A stretch of DNA of 64,000 nucleotides. It comes from Dactylis glomerata (lineage: Eukaryota; Streptophyta; Magnoliopsida; Poales; Poaceae). The notes below the pieces were generated by a model. The model worked only from the letters and a program-made list of their open reading frames with translations. It had not been told where the DNA came from and ran no database searches. The stretch spans positions 738,072-802,071 of the forward strand of contig QXEO01000143.1 in the NCBI GenBank assembly GCA_007115705.1. Reading direction: 5' to 3'. Position 1 is the first letter of the stretch, and each line of letters starts with the position of its first letter. The translations under genes and the position numbers were made by a program. Shown in pieces: positions 32,816 to 44,245 of the stretch.

Positions 32816-34299
32816 TTTTAATTGGGTTTATGGCAGAAGAAACACCCATCGACATTCTTTTGGATAACCCTACAAAGACTTACTAATCCGATTTTGGTTG
32901 TAAACATTTTACACATATGCCTTGCATACCAAAATTCAAGAAAAGACAACTATAACTTGTATGGTGTCATTTCGGCAGATTATGATGGCACTCTATTCAG
33001 TGAAAAGCGGTAGTCTCTAAAGCATAATCCACAAATTATATTGGTAGTTTATTTCATCATTGATCTAACCATGTCAAACAAGGTTTGATTACATCCATCG
33101 AAAACTCCATACTCCTATGGTGTTTATCACGATGCAAGTTTGTGGAACAATTCCTCTAACTCTTAGATGCTTGCTAAACTTGTAACTCAAATATTCTTCC
33201 TTATGATCCAATCATAAGAACTTGAATTTTTCTTGTTACAATAATTTCCACTTCATAAATTGAACAATTTCAATTATTTCATACTTCTATCTCATCAAGT
33301 AGATATACAATACATCTATTTGAGTCATTGATGAAATAGAAAATACACCATGATCGACTTCACACCATGGACTACATACATCAACATGTATGATCTCCAT
33401 TTAGTTAGTCGCTTGTTCTGTCCATGGCGCATGAACGAAGTTTAATCATTTTTAGGAAAAGTCTCACAAGCGTCAATCAATTCAAAATCAATTGACTCGA
33501 AAATCTATCAATATAGAATTTCTTTCATGTTTTGTTTCCAATATGACTTAAACGGCGGTGTCATATATAAGTGAAATTCATTTTGTCTTGCGACCTTTAG
33601 CATCAGTGTTATAAATGTCTATTTCACCAACAAGATAATAATCTATCCATCGATTATGGAAGACGGTAATAATTTGAACAACCATTGCTCTCATAATACT
33701 ATAACAAAATAACAATTATTAAGTTCTTAACATATCTAGAAGGCTAGGTTTTATGCTGACGAGAAGCACAATAACACTTTTATTTGTATCTCGACATGCA
33801 TCATTACCATATTCTTTTACTAGTTACTTAGGCCATTGTAGTTCTTGTATTGTGTTGCTTTGTATGACATTTCATACCAACAAATCAGTATCGAATACCC
33901 AAGAATTACATTGTTAACGAGCAAAAGAATTCATCTATAACATGTATATCATTTATATACCTGAGCTGGACAATTCCAGTCTTTTCCTTTTTCTACCAAA
34001 TAATTTTGCAGATCCTATTTAGCATTTCCTCTCTTTTTAGAATAATCTATCGACATCAATAGTGGCGTCAATCATTTGACACATAGTCCAAAGGATTTTT
34101 AGTCAATTACTAATAGCCTTGGATTTTGCACTTTGAAGTGGATCGCCATCATCATATGATTGGTATTCTTCCAGATTCCATTCATTAGTATTCTTTTGGT
34201 ATAGCAAAACAATTTAGCCGATACCTTTTCATTCGTCCTATCATGACATCTTTCATGATGAAACTACTATAGCTTATAAGGATGAATGCAAGTATAATA
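32816..34299 (-). other. Decayed internal region of element F
   Basis: About 1.5 kb with many stops, lying where protease and integrase would be expected. I cannot identify catalytic motifs by eye. AT-rich. Confidence 0.45.
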
Positions 34300-34500
34300 T
34301 TAGTTCCCAAACTTTTGGGTGATCGGGACGCCTAGCATCTTCAATCTTCGCATATAGTCATACAATATGAGCATATGTTCTTTTACTAAATTATACTTCA
34401 TCATTTTGCAAACAATCAAAGTCTTAGATATCAAATATCTTTCACTTCTTATTTGTTTCTGAAACAATTCTTTCAGCTCAATGATCACTTTGATTCTCAA
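34300..34500 (-). pseudogene. gag: Copia gag (UBN2-type) remnant
   Basis: A 66-codon frame with ELKELFQKQIRSERYLISKT and a later YDYMRRLKMLGVPI-like segment. It corresponds to the central part of Copia gag (usual pattern ELK.MF..QAR.ERY..SK, then Y...L..LG.P). Surrounding frames are broken. It is about 1.5 kb from the primer site, as expected for this family. Confidence 0.6.
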
Positions 34501-35965
34501 ACAATTTTGAAGATCAATTTATCATGAAGGCAAACATATGATCTTTAGATACTAAACTTGAATCGTTGCTCTTAGATTAATACAATTTATTAAATCGTAT
34601 GGAGCAAGCAAGGTTTGCTAAAGTTTGCAATAGGACTTAATCTTTAGTCTTGACATTCTAACTAAATGGCACTAGACCGAAAAGTGATTATCCAGAATTC
34701 TATAGTTCTTTTAACTTAATTAAGCTAAGTGTCGGTGGGAAACGGTGCCAAAGACTACAACGACTTATGCAAATACAACAAGATTTAGTTCAAGATAATT
34801 AGTTCAAGTTAGTCAAATTACTAATGAACTCCCACTAAATTCAACATCCCTCAAAGTTGTTTAGTGAAGCATAATCCAAATTCACTACACCGAGACCGAT
34901 CATCACGTGAATGATGTAGCTTTAATGGTGAACATCAACATGTTGATCATATCATCCATATGACTCATGCTTGACCTTTCGGTCCGTGTGTTCCGAGGCC
35001 ATGTCTGTACATGCTAGGCTCGTCAAGTCAAACCCAAGTATTTCCGCGTGTGCAAAACTGGCTTGCACCCGTTGTATGTGAACGTAGAGTTTATAGCACC
35101 CGATCATCACGAGATGCTTGAACATGACGAACTTTCGCAACGGCGCATACGAGGGGAGAACACAATTTTATCTTGATCTTTAAGTGAGGAATCATCTTAT
35201 AATGCTACCATCGCGATCAAAGCATAATAAGATACATAAAAGGATAAACATCACATGCATATAATTTTATGTGACATGGTATAGCCAATCTTCGCACAAT
35301 GATCTCCGTCTTGTGCGCACCGGCATGATCTCCATCACTCCACCATCATTGCCTCCACCACGAATAGCAACTACAACTATTGCTAACTACTTAGCGATAA
35401 AGTAAAGCTATTACATGGTGTATAAGAAGTTGACACGCAGGTCATACACAATTATAAAGACAACCATATGGCTCCTGCCGGTTGTGAACTCATCGACATG
35501 TAAGTCGTGAAATATTACAAAACATGATCATCGCATACATCACATACATCACATCACATCTTGTGGCCATACCATATCACAAAACACTCCCTGCAAAAAC
35601 AAGTTAGACGCCTCTACTTTGTTGTTGCATGTTTTACGTGGCTTATGGGAGTAGCAAGTTAAGAACGATTCTTACCTACGAAAAGCCACAACGGTGATAT
35701 TATGGTTGCTAACATCCGTTGTAAATCTCATGACTACTATAGTGAGAGAAACTGGCATCCACCAGCCGCATGTGTGGAACAAGCCACACGTCAAGTGCGG
35801 AGCCGGTCTCGCGAACGAGGTCGCGTAAAGTTGGCCTGGACCGCTTCAATCTCACTATGCCGCGCCATAAGAAATACAAAACAAAGAGGTTTGCAACAGA
35901 AAACATCAACGCCCGCAACAAGCATGTTGCGTTCTACTCGTGAAACACATCTACGCATAGATCTA
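34501..35965 (-). other. Leader and degraded gag 5' region of element F
   Basis: Between the primer site and the recognisable gag remnant. No open frame of note on the minus strand. A 98-codon plus-strand frame at 35702-35998 is antisense and is not called. Confidence 0.5.
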
Positions 35966-35977
35966 GCTCTGATACCA
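35966..35977 (-). promoter_or_regulatory. Primer binding site, initiator tRNA-Met type (element F)
   Basis: Minus strand tggtatcagagc, one base from the LTR end at 35979. Confidence 0.85.
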
Positions 35978-35978
35978 C

Positions 35979-37707
35979 TGAAGGGTTTCGCAGCATAGTA
36001 AATCAAAAAAATTCCTACGGATGCGAACAAGAAAGCCAAGATCTAATCTAGGAGATGTAATCAACGAGAGAGGTAGATGATATCTTCATACCCTTGAAGA
36101 TATCGCACAGCGGAAACGTTCAACAGAACGTGGATGATGTAGTCGTACTAGCCGTCTCCTCCCCGCGATCCGATCCGATCCTACGCCGCAAGTGGCGGCG
36201 CCTCCGAGAGATTCACACGTACGGTGCAGCGACGTCTCCTCCTTCCTTGGTCCAGCAAGTATGGTGGAGAGATAGATTGGATCTGCAGCACGACGGCGTG
36301 GTGCTTATGGTGGAGAGTTTCTGCGGCAGGGCTTCGCCTACGCACAGTCGCGAGAGAGAGAGGTGGAGGGGCAGCAGTTGGACGGCGGCTAGGGTTGGAG
36401 TGGGAGGGGAGGCTGCGCCCCTGCCCTCCTTATATAGGGGGCAAGCGGCCCCTTGACCCCTCCTCCAAGCCCTAGGGCGGCGGCCCAAGGGGGAAGAGTG
36501 GGGGGCAAGTTTCCCCCCCCCTCCTTCTGGAAGGTTCCCTTAGGGTTTCCCCTAAGGGCTGGCTGGCTGGGCCTTAGGGGCCTTGTGCGCCTAGCCCAAA
36601 GTGGCCAGGACACTTCCCCTTAGGCCCACATAGGCCTCCAACAAGTGGGCCCACGTTGGTCCCTCTCCGGAACCTTCTAGAACCTTCCGGTACAATACCG
36701 ATAAACTCCGAAACAATTCCGGAATCCAAAAACTGCTTTCCTTTATATGAATCTTATTTTCCGGACCATTCCAGAACCTCTCATGATGTCCTAGATCTCA
36801 TCCGAGACTCCGACCAAAAACTCATAAACCAATTATCCATTCTATCCTAGCGTCGATGCACGTTAAGTGTGTGACCCTACGGGTTCGAGAATATGCAGAC
36901 ATGATCTTCTATCAATAATCAACAGCGGGATCTGGAAACCCATATTGACTCCCACATATTCATCGATGATCATATCGGATGAACCACGATGCCAGGATTC
37001 AATTAATCCCGTATATGTATTCCCTTCGTCACGTGATATTTTACTTGCCCGAGATTCGATCGTCGGTATCGCCATACCTAGTTCAATCTCGTTCACAGCA
37101 AGTACTTTACTCGTTCCGTAATCCAATATCACTTTGTGATTAACTCCTTAACCACATGCTTGCAAGCGGTGTTGATATCAATTACCGAGTGGGCCCGAAG
37201 TATATCTCTCCGACTCGGGAGGGACAAATTCCATCTCGATACATACAACCCAACAAGTACTTTCCGATCACCTGAGAGACACCTTTATGATCACCCTATC
37301 ATAGGATGACGTTTGATGACCTCAAAGCTTTCTTCTGATACCAGGGAGTTGTATTATCTCATGGTCTAAGGAATACAATACTTGACATAGGAAAAAGCTT
37401 CGCAAAGATGAACACAATGACACGATCTAATTGCTCTGCTTTATTTGGGTCTGTCCATCACATCATTCTCCTAATGATATGATCTCATTATCAATTGACA
37501 ACTCATGTCTATGGTTAGGAAACCTTAACCATCATTAATCAATGAGCTAGTCCATAGAGGCGTACTAGGGACACGGTGTTGTTCACAAACCACACAAGTA
37601 TTAATGTTTCCGCTTAATATAATTATAGCATGGAGTATAAACATTATCATGAACAAGAAATATGATAATAACAATATTATTATTGCCTCTAGGGCATATT
37701 TCCTTCA
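35979..37707 (-). repeat. 5' LTR of element F (1729 bp)
   Basis: Minus strand TGAAGGAAATATGCCCTAGA ... CGAAACCCTTCA. TATA ctatataagg at 36428-36437 (minus). Short terminal inverted repeat TGAAGG/CCTTCA. Confidence 0.9.
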
Positions 37708-38818
37708 GATTCTAGCCCAACCATGCTGTCATGGGGCAAGCTTTCAACATTGCACTTCTTATTTGAGTTGATATCGTGATCTTTTGTTTATGGATGCCCG
37801 CGGTGTGAAATGAATTGGGAATCTTGTGGGGATCATGGAGTTTGTATATGTGTTAGGGAAACGTCGGTCCGCCAATCTAAGCCATGCATAATTCATGGTG
37901 GAAATTTGCAGCATACCCATGGTGAACATTCGACGACGCATCTCACAATAAAAAGCTAAACAAAAGGCAAATAAAAGAGATGTCGAGGTGTTCATTGTCT
38001 ACTTGTCCTATCATTTTGGTGTGGGCTTGTTCCATGTCATCGGGCACGGAGGTACCCCATTGGCGGTTCTCAATAATATGCATATACATACAATGACAAG
38101 AGCCTTGCTTGGGACTCTAAGTAATGTAGCATGAGGTTTGGGTACTCGTATTCACGGGACACGAGGTTTTCAAATTATGATTTGTCAAGCATATGCATCA
38201 TAATTGTTCTCGCATTAACTTTAACCATTCAAGATGCTTATGATGGGGGCAATGAGAGCTCAAAGCCGGTAAGTACCATAATTTTTGAAGGTTATAAAAC
38301 TTGCAATCACTGCTTCCCTCTGCGAAGGGCCTTTCATTTACTTTTATGTTGAGTCACCACCTTCTTTCTTTATGCACCATTAAGAGAGCATAGTTGTCAT
38401 TCTTAGTGTAATTTGCATTGTCCTAAAGTTTATTGATTGATTCATATTGTTGGTTTTACTTGTTCTTAAATTATTTGTATCCAGTCGCCGTCTTAAACTT
38501 GAAGGTGTCCTATGCATTTATGTTTAGCTCTCTTTGAAGGACAAGCTGAAAACCATTTGTATGTTTTTCCTTATGATTTGAACACACGTTTGACTTTCAT
38601 TGTTTCATTTTCATGATCTTTTGTTTGTGTTCATTTGCATGTTTACAACATGGTTGCTAAGTTCTTATTGTCATGATTATATCTTCATGCCCATGTTTTA
38701 AGTTCTTATGATCCCAGCTCACAAATGCTTACATATATGATCAAGATTGTGTAGGTGCATGTCACCTCAAAAATTATTCTTTTGTTATCACTTACCTACT
38801 CGAGGACGAGCAGGAGTT
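37708..38818 (+). other. 3' internal region of element B, right part
   Basis: It resumes after F with TSD gattc (37708-37712) and continues to the PPT-like motif at 38819-38833. Non-coding. Confidence 0.8.
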
Positions 38819-38833
38819 AAGCTTGGGGATGCT

Positions 38834-40499
38834 TGATACGTCTCCAACGTATCTATAATTTTTGATGCTCCATGCTTGTTTTTACACCATTTGCCTATTG
38901 TTTCGTTACACTTCGTGGCACTTTTATACATTTTTCAGAACTAACCTATTAACGAGTTGCCACAGTGCCAGTTCCCTGTTTTCTGCTGTTTTGTGTTTCA
39001 GAAGTGATACACAGGAAATATTCTCGGAATTGGACGAAACAAGTTCCTGCAGTCTTATTTTACCCGGAAGCTTCCAGAGATCCGAAGAGGAGTAGGAGGT
39101 GGGCCACCAGGGGCCCACATGCCTAGCTGGCGCGGCCAGGCCCCTGGCCGCGCGAGCCTGGCGTGAGGCCGCCTGGTCCCTCCTCTGACATCGCCCATTC
39201 GCCTATAAAGACCCCCTGACGGAAAAAAACCTAAGTACCCGATCAATTTTCCAGAACACATCGCGATCCGCCGCCACCGTCGACCCAAAGATCGGGAGGG
39301 TCCAGAAGCTCTTCCCGGCACCCTGTCGGAGAGGCGAATCGCCACCGGAGGTCTTGTTCATCGCCATGCTTGCCTCCGGAGCGATGAGTGAGTAGTCTAC
39401 CTTGGACTATGGGTCCATAGCAGTAGTTAGATGGTTGTCTCCTCCACCATGTGCTTCATGTTTAGATCTCATGAGCTGCCCTACATGCTTGAGATTACCG
39501 TTATGCAATTCTACATATTTGGTTTGTTGGGATCCGATGAATATTGGTGTTTATGATTAAGTTGCTGTACTGAATTATATCTTTTGTTATCTCTATGTTG
39601 TTTATGATCTTGCATGCTCTCCGTTGTTAGTAGCTATCTTGGCCGAGTAGTTGCTAGTGACTCCAAGAGGGGGTATTTATGCTCGATAGTGGGTTCATGC
39701 CTCTATTTAATCTGGGGGAGTGACAGAAACCTCTAAGGTTGTAGATGTGCTATTGCTACTAGGGAGAAAACAACATTCATATGCTCAAGGGCATATGCTT
39801 TGTTTACATTACACACTTTGCTTAATGCAATTATCTGTTGTTCGCAACTTAATACTTGTGGAGTTCTCGGATTGATTCACCACAAGTGGATTATTAGTCA
39901 TAGATGCAGTTGGATGGCGGTCTATGTATTTTGTTGTAATGCCCAGAGTAAATCTCATAGTGATCTTCTTGACATATCACGTTTATCTTTATTCTATCAA
40001 TTGCCCAACTGTAATTTGTTTACCCAGCATGTGTTATTTATCTTATGGAGAGACACCACTAGTGAACTGTGGACCCCGGTCCTATTTCCATCATATTGCT
40101 ATCACCTGTTTACTTTACTCGCACTGTTTACTTTACTCGCATACTATATTGTTTTCCACTCGATACGCTCATAACCTTTGTTTCAAGCAAACCGGTGAGA
40201 TTGACAACCTCATCGCAAGTTGGGAACGAAGTACTTGGTTGTGTTGTGTGCAGGTTCCGCGTTGCAGCTAGCAAGCAAAGCTTGGACGAGGCACCATATA
40301 TAAATTGTCCTGAGCTGTCGCAAACGAGCAAGCATCACCTTCAGTCGTTTGCCTCTCCTCTCCAAGATCGACATACCTTGGTTTCTTAACTGAGGGAAAA
40401 CTAGCTGCTATACTCATCATACCTTCCTCTTGGGGTTACCAACGGGCTGGTTATTCACCACGCACAAGGACCGTCTGCTACGCACCATCAAACGCAGCA
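38834..40499 (+). repeat. 3' LTR of element B (1666 bp)
   Basis: It runs from TGATACG to CGCAGCA, with TATA at 39204-39209. It is followed by TSD ccatg at 40500-40504. Confidence 0.92.
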
Positions 40500-41023
40500 C
40501 CATGGCAGGCAGCCACCATATGCCCAGGGTCCAAGCAGCGGAAGCACCGGCCGTGCACCCTCCGCCTGAACACCATAGCAGACTCGTCGAGCTGCGGACG
40601 ACGACGGCTTTTCACCTGCTGCCAGCCCAGCTCCTCGCCCAAAGCCGCCGGAGCAGCGGAGGGCGGCCCGAGCACCTGTGGCGTGAAGCCGGGAGGTATC
40701 TCGGTAGGAGGAGGCGGCAACAGGGAAGGCGCGGTCGAGCCCTCCGGGCGAGCTCCGTAGGCTGCCATGCCCACAAATGGGGGCTCCAAGACGCCAACAG
40801 CAGGAACTCCAGGAGCAGCCGGGGTCGGAGCAGCCGGGGCTGGAGCAGCAGGGGCCGGGGGCGCCAGGGCTGGAGCAGCAGGGGCCGAGGGCGCCGGGGC
40901 CGGAGCAGCAGAGTCGAGCAGGCTCGGGCCAGGATCTGGATCGAGGCCACCCTCCCCAGGCGGGCTGGAAGGGGGAGGGGCAGCGGCGGCAGAGGAGGAA
41001 GCTGCGGGGGCCGCAGCATCCAT
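40500..41023 (-). pseudogene. LINE ORF1 N-terminal part (element G)
   Basis: The minus-strand frame begins at ATG 41023 (MDAAAPAASSSAAAAPPPSS). It is Ala/Pro-rich for ~130 residues, then shows GWQQVKSRRR and the first zinc knuckle GRCFRCLDPGHMVAAC (C-X2-C-X4-H-X4-C). It is cut there by element B. The frame continues at 26033 with the second knuckle when one ccatg copy is removed. The proline/alanine bias also creates long shadow frames on the plus strand, which are not genes. Confidence 0.75.
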
Positions 41024-41122
41024 GGGCGAGCCTAGGGCAGGCGGGTGCAGCCTAGGCGGCGGCGGCCGCCAGCAGGGTCGCGGGAGGAGCTAGGTTTCGG
41101 GAGGATTTGTTCCTTCGCAGTT

Positions 41123-42727
41123 GTACTTGGATAATTGACCATCCGTTTAAGTTACAGCCGGATAATCTACACCGTTTTCCATACAAAAGTAGAACGCTAC
41201 GACGCAAGACACGAAAGCTCTTCTTTTCTGTTCGAGAGGCCAAAGAAGGAAGCTACATCATGCAAGATTCAACCCTCTATCCTTCTGTGAGACCGGTAGG
41301 GAGAGCTGCAGTTCGTGCTCTTCCAGCTCAACCGGTCTCCAGGATGAATGTTGTAAGACGCGCCTAGTCGTCGACACAACAGTACCGAACAGGTTGTTCG
41401 GTGCACATACGACTTAGCTGATCTCATCTCCCGGTGCATCCTATTTCGAGAAAATTATTTCGATCGGGTAATTGAGCTCCTCGCATCACCCTCTCTTATC
41501 GGCTATTTTTCTCACATAAGCTGGTTATAAGGAGGAGGAGGTGGGCGTGCGTGCACTGTCTACATTTACTGGTGATAAGAACTTCAAATCCAGAGAAGCT
41601 TAGCTATTTATAAATTACGAATGAAATATAAATTGATTGCAAGGAGGCCCCAGGAGTTAATTATGCCACATTAGTGTCAGAATTCATTGTACACGTGAGA
41701 GGAAAGCTTCATTTGAATTTAATTGAGTGATTTCAACCTATTTTTTAAAACCTCCCTTTCAGTTCAGTTTGGTCGATCTCAACGCCGTGATGTTGGCAGT
41801 ATCAGTTAATACAAATACTCGGAGAAAATTTCAATGGAGCCCTATTTTGAAAAATTCAAAACAACATTTTGAAGATAAAAAATGATCTGAAAATTTTCCT
41901 AGATGTAGATAAACCATAATTTATCAACGTGCAGAATCTCAAATCAAATACTTTATATTCGGAAATACATAAAAACGGCAGAATCTGACATCTAAAGTAG
42001 TGAACAATGCAAAATTATAAACCTCTCAAATCTGTCATATTTTCTCTTTTTTATAGAAGAATATAAGGCACTTCGAGTTAAGATATTGCATATTGGTAAA
42101 GTACAATATCGTGTACAGCTAGTATTTTTTTCAGTTTTTTCTAACACTTTAAAATGTTGTTTTCATGTTTTGGAAAAAGGGCCATCTTTCCATATTATTT
42201 ACATGTTACAAAGGAGCCACTCTGCAAGTTCTTTGTTCATAACTTCATATTCCAGATCCCGTTGGCGCTTGTCCAGGGAGACGCAAGGAACTCCTGCATC
42301 AGCTGCCAGAATAGCAATGAAAGGACTAATAACACGGATTAATTTTAATAAAGTTAATTGATTAAATCCTAATACCCCCCCTAATCATTGTTTGCCCTTG
42401 CGTACATTCATCATCTTGGCAGAGTCTCCTAAAAAACTTGTGGGAAAATGTGAGGAGTTGTGTCTAATATGTTGTAAAAATTCCTTCAAACTTAGTGAGA
42501 AAGTAAGAGGAAAATAATAAAGCATAAATGGTCATTATCTCTGTTAACTCAATATGAATGGAATCCATATAATGCCCTACGAAGGTGGTTCCACAAGTCA
42601 TTACTTGTAACGGAGAAACAAAAGAACTTGCGTGGCTACGAGAAAAGGTGGCCAAATTCATCTCATAAATGGTGACGGGGACAAGTAGAAAAAAGCAAGT
42701 TTCACCGGAAAATGCTATTAGCTTCCA
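41123..42727. other. Gene-free flank right of element G
   Basis: About 1.6 kb with no recognisable gene or element boundary. The 16-mer gaccatccgtttaagt occurs at 41137-41152 and also at 24574-24589 on the other side of G. Confidence 0.5.
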
Positions 42728-43098
42728 GGCTTTCTAGAGCCATGTTTTTTAAAGATCAAAATTTTCAAATTTTGAAGCTTTAAAAAAAATTAAAATACCT
42801 AGATATAGCCAACTGTATACGCTATGACTGTGCAAATTTTCAATATGAAATACTGTTACATAGACTCGGGATAAAAGATAAATTGGACACATTTTGGAAG
42901 AAAAACCCGACATTGTTTATGTTCCCATATCTGTTTTATTAGTTTTCCCGAACACAAAATACAAGCTATTTTGAATTATGAATTTGCATGATCATAATGT
43001 ATACAGTTGGCTACGTATAGGTATTTTTTAAAATTTGTTTTAAAGCTTTGATATTTGAATTTTTCAGAATTTAAAAAAAGGGCTCCAATAAGCCCATG
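42728..43098. mobile_element. MITE-like element with long inverted repeats
   Basis: The left arm (about 42728-42818, ending tagccaactgtatac) and right arm (about 42999-43098, beginning gtatacagttggcta) are imperfect reverse complements over roughly 90 bp. Both run through an AAAGCTT/AAGCTTT block to a GGCTCC/GGAGCC-like outer end. The spacer is about 180 bp and nothing is coding. I could not fix a TSD, so the superfamily is open. Confidence 0.6.
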
Positions 43099-43791
43099 TG
43101 CCAAAATGACATACTCCAAGTTTCACATGTGTTGCACCGGTGGCCCAGGACTGAACTCTGCTGCATTACAACATCTCCAACAGGCGCACAAAAAAGCGCT
43201 CACGCCGTAAAAAAACGCTTTTTTGAGCGTGGGTGGTCACTAGTGGAAAACGGGCCTTTGGTCAGGCCCCTTTAGTCCCGGTCGTTATCTGAGCCGGGAC
43301 TAAAGGCCTGGCCACGTCGCCCCAAATTCGCCCACCCGCACGGCATCCTTTAGTCCTGGTCCGTTACAACCCTTTAGTTCCGGTTTGAGACACAAACCGA
43401 GACTAAAGGGCTATACGGTGAGCGGTCCGCATGTGCACCCCCCTTTAGTCCCGGTTTGTGTCTCAAACCGGGACTAAAGGATTCTGCCTATATATATGGT
43501 CGCACCCCTCTCCCCTCTCCCTTGTTTTTTTCTTGGATGGAGGAGTGGGGTTTGTGCTAGTTTTGTATTTTATTCCTATGCACTAGAGGTGTTTGTTGAA
43601 ATGTGTGTTAGAGCGATGCCACTTAAATTCACCGAACACAACTACGATATGAGGTGCCCGAGCCACGCTTAAGCCTCTTCCTCTTTATTTCCACTTGTTC
43701 TAAAAGGTTAGCAACTATATTTTCTTGTTTAGACCGTACGGTACTAATTTTAGGATCGTGATTGCGTTTGATATACTGTTGTATGACACAG

Positions 43792-44178
43792 ATGAGCCAT
43801 CCATGGATGTACGGTGATCGACGCACAACCGCTTATAGAGAAGGCGTGCATTCTTTTCGAGATGCGGCCGATGCGAACAAGCATGGTGGTGACTTTATGT
43901 TTTGTCCATGTGTTGAATGTCGGAATGAGAAGGATCACACTTCCTCAAGAGTCATTCAGAGCCACCTGCTTCGGTCCGGTTTTATGTCTGGCTATAATGT
44001 TTGGACCAAGCACGGAGAAAGAGGGGTTATGATGGAAGACGACGATGAAGAAGAGAACGATGATGACAACTACCGATCTATGTTCCCCGAGTATGCTGAT
44101 ACCGCAATGGAAGACAATGAAGAAGAAGGTCAGGGTGAAGAACAGGCACCAGATGAGCCCGCTGATGATCTTGGCCGG
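43792..44178 (+). pseudogene. CACTA transposase N-terminal exon, 5' part of unit 1
   Basis: The first 129 codons of the Transpos_assoc-type protein described at 10312-10980: W-M-Y-G-D-R-R start, FCPCVECRN cysteine motif and acidic linker. The frame then runs into D's LTR and stops artificially at 44229. Its natural continuation is 7840-8121. It differs from units 2 and 3 at a few residues (for example A-D for A-E after RDAAD). Confidence 0.75.
44174..44178. other. Target-site duplication of element D, left copy (gccgg)
   Basis: Pairs with 7835-7839. Confidence 0.85.
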
Positions 44179-44245
44179 TGCTGCATGTGGCTAACGTGGG
44201 AGCAGACTGTCCTTGTGCGTGGTGGATAACCAGCCCGTTGGAAAC
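44179..44245 (-). repeat. 3' LTR of element D, terminal 67 bp (left of element E)
   Basis: Begins tgctgcatgtggctaacg, matching the LTR end at 6168-6190. It ends in the E target gaaac (44241-44245) and continues at 56076. Confidence 0.88.

Larger units (their letters stand above)
30288..37707 (-). mobile_element. Element F: chimeric BARE/Angela/WIS-like Copia element
   Basis: On the minus strand it has a 1729-bp LTR beginning TGAAGGAAATATGCCCTAGA, a tRNA-Met primer site and decayed gag, integrase-linker and RT. After that come ~1.1 kb of antisense Gypsy LTR sequence, a scrambled junction and the distal half of a second LTR. The perfect TSD gattc (30283-30287 and 37708-37712) shows both outer ends are original. 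RT catalytic C-terminus, RNase H, PPT and U3 of the 3' LTR are missing. The LTR start and length match the BARE/Angela/WIS group as I know it. Confidence 0.87.
26034..40499 (+). mobile_element. Element B: Athila/Tat-like Gypsy element, split by Copia element F
   Basis: This is a complete element with two 1666-bp LTRs (26034-27699 and 38834-40499), a tRNA-Asp primer site, a 194-codon frame and the family's 3' internal region. That region is interrupted at 30287/37708 by F. The perfect TSD ccatg is at 26029-26033 and 40500-40504. Without F it is about 7.05 kb. No RT, integrase or gag is present. It retains the 520-bp internal piece lost in A. Confidence 0.93.
24605..41111 (-). mobile_element. 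Element G: LINE-type element with ORF1 only, split by element B
   Basis: On the minus strand it begins near 41111 with a GC-rich 5' end, encodes ORF1, and ends in a poly-A tail (T10 at 24605-24614). Direct repeats ccttcgcagtt lie at 24596-24606 and 41112-41122. Removing B (26034-40499) leaves about 2.04 kb. After the ORF1 stop at 24870 only about 265 bp of 3' UTR remains, and there is no ORF2 with endonuclease or RT. G therefore looks like a non-autonomous or internally deleted LINE. Confidence 0.75.
43238..44178 (+). mobile_element. CACTA (En/Spm) element 5' terminus and first exon region
   Basis: It begins CACTAGTGGAAAACGGGCC, a CACTA-type terminal motif, preceded by a possible 3-bp target ggt. 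Several TTTAGTCCCGG foldbacks follow (43269-43306, 43371-43409 and 43442-43480), then the same leader and exon as in the tandem units. It stops at gccgg (44174-44178), where element D is inserted, and continues in sequence terms at 7840. No opposite CACTA terminus is visible in the window. Confidence 0.75.

Noticed and set aside
40430..41093. Long plus-strand Gly/Ala/Arg-rich frames opposite LINE ORF1
   Set aside because: They are antisense shadows of the Ala/Pro-rich ORF1. The minus frame has zinc knuckles and continues across element B; the plus frames do not.
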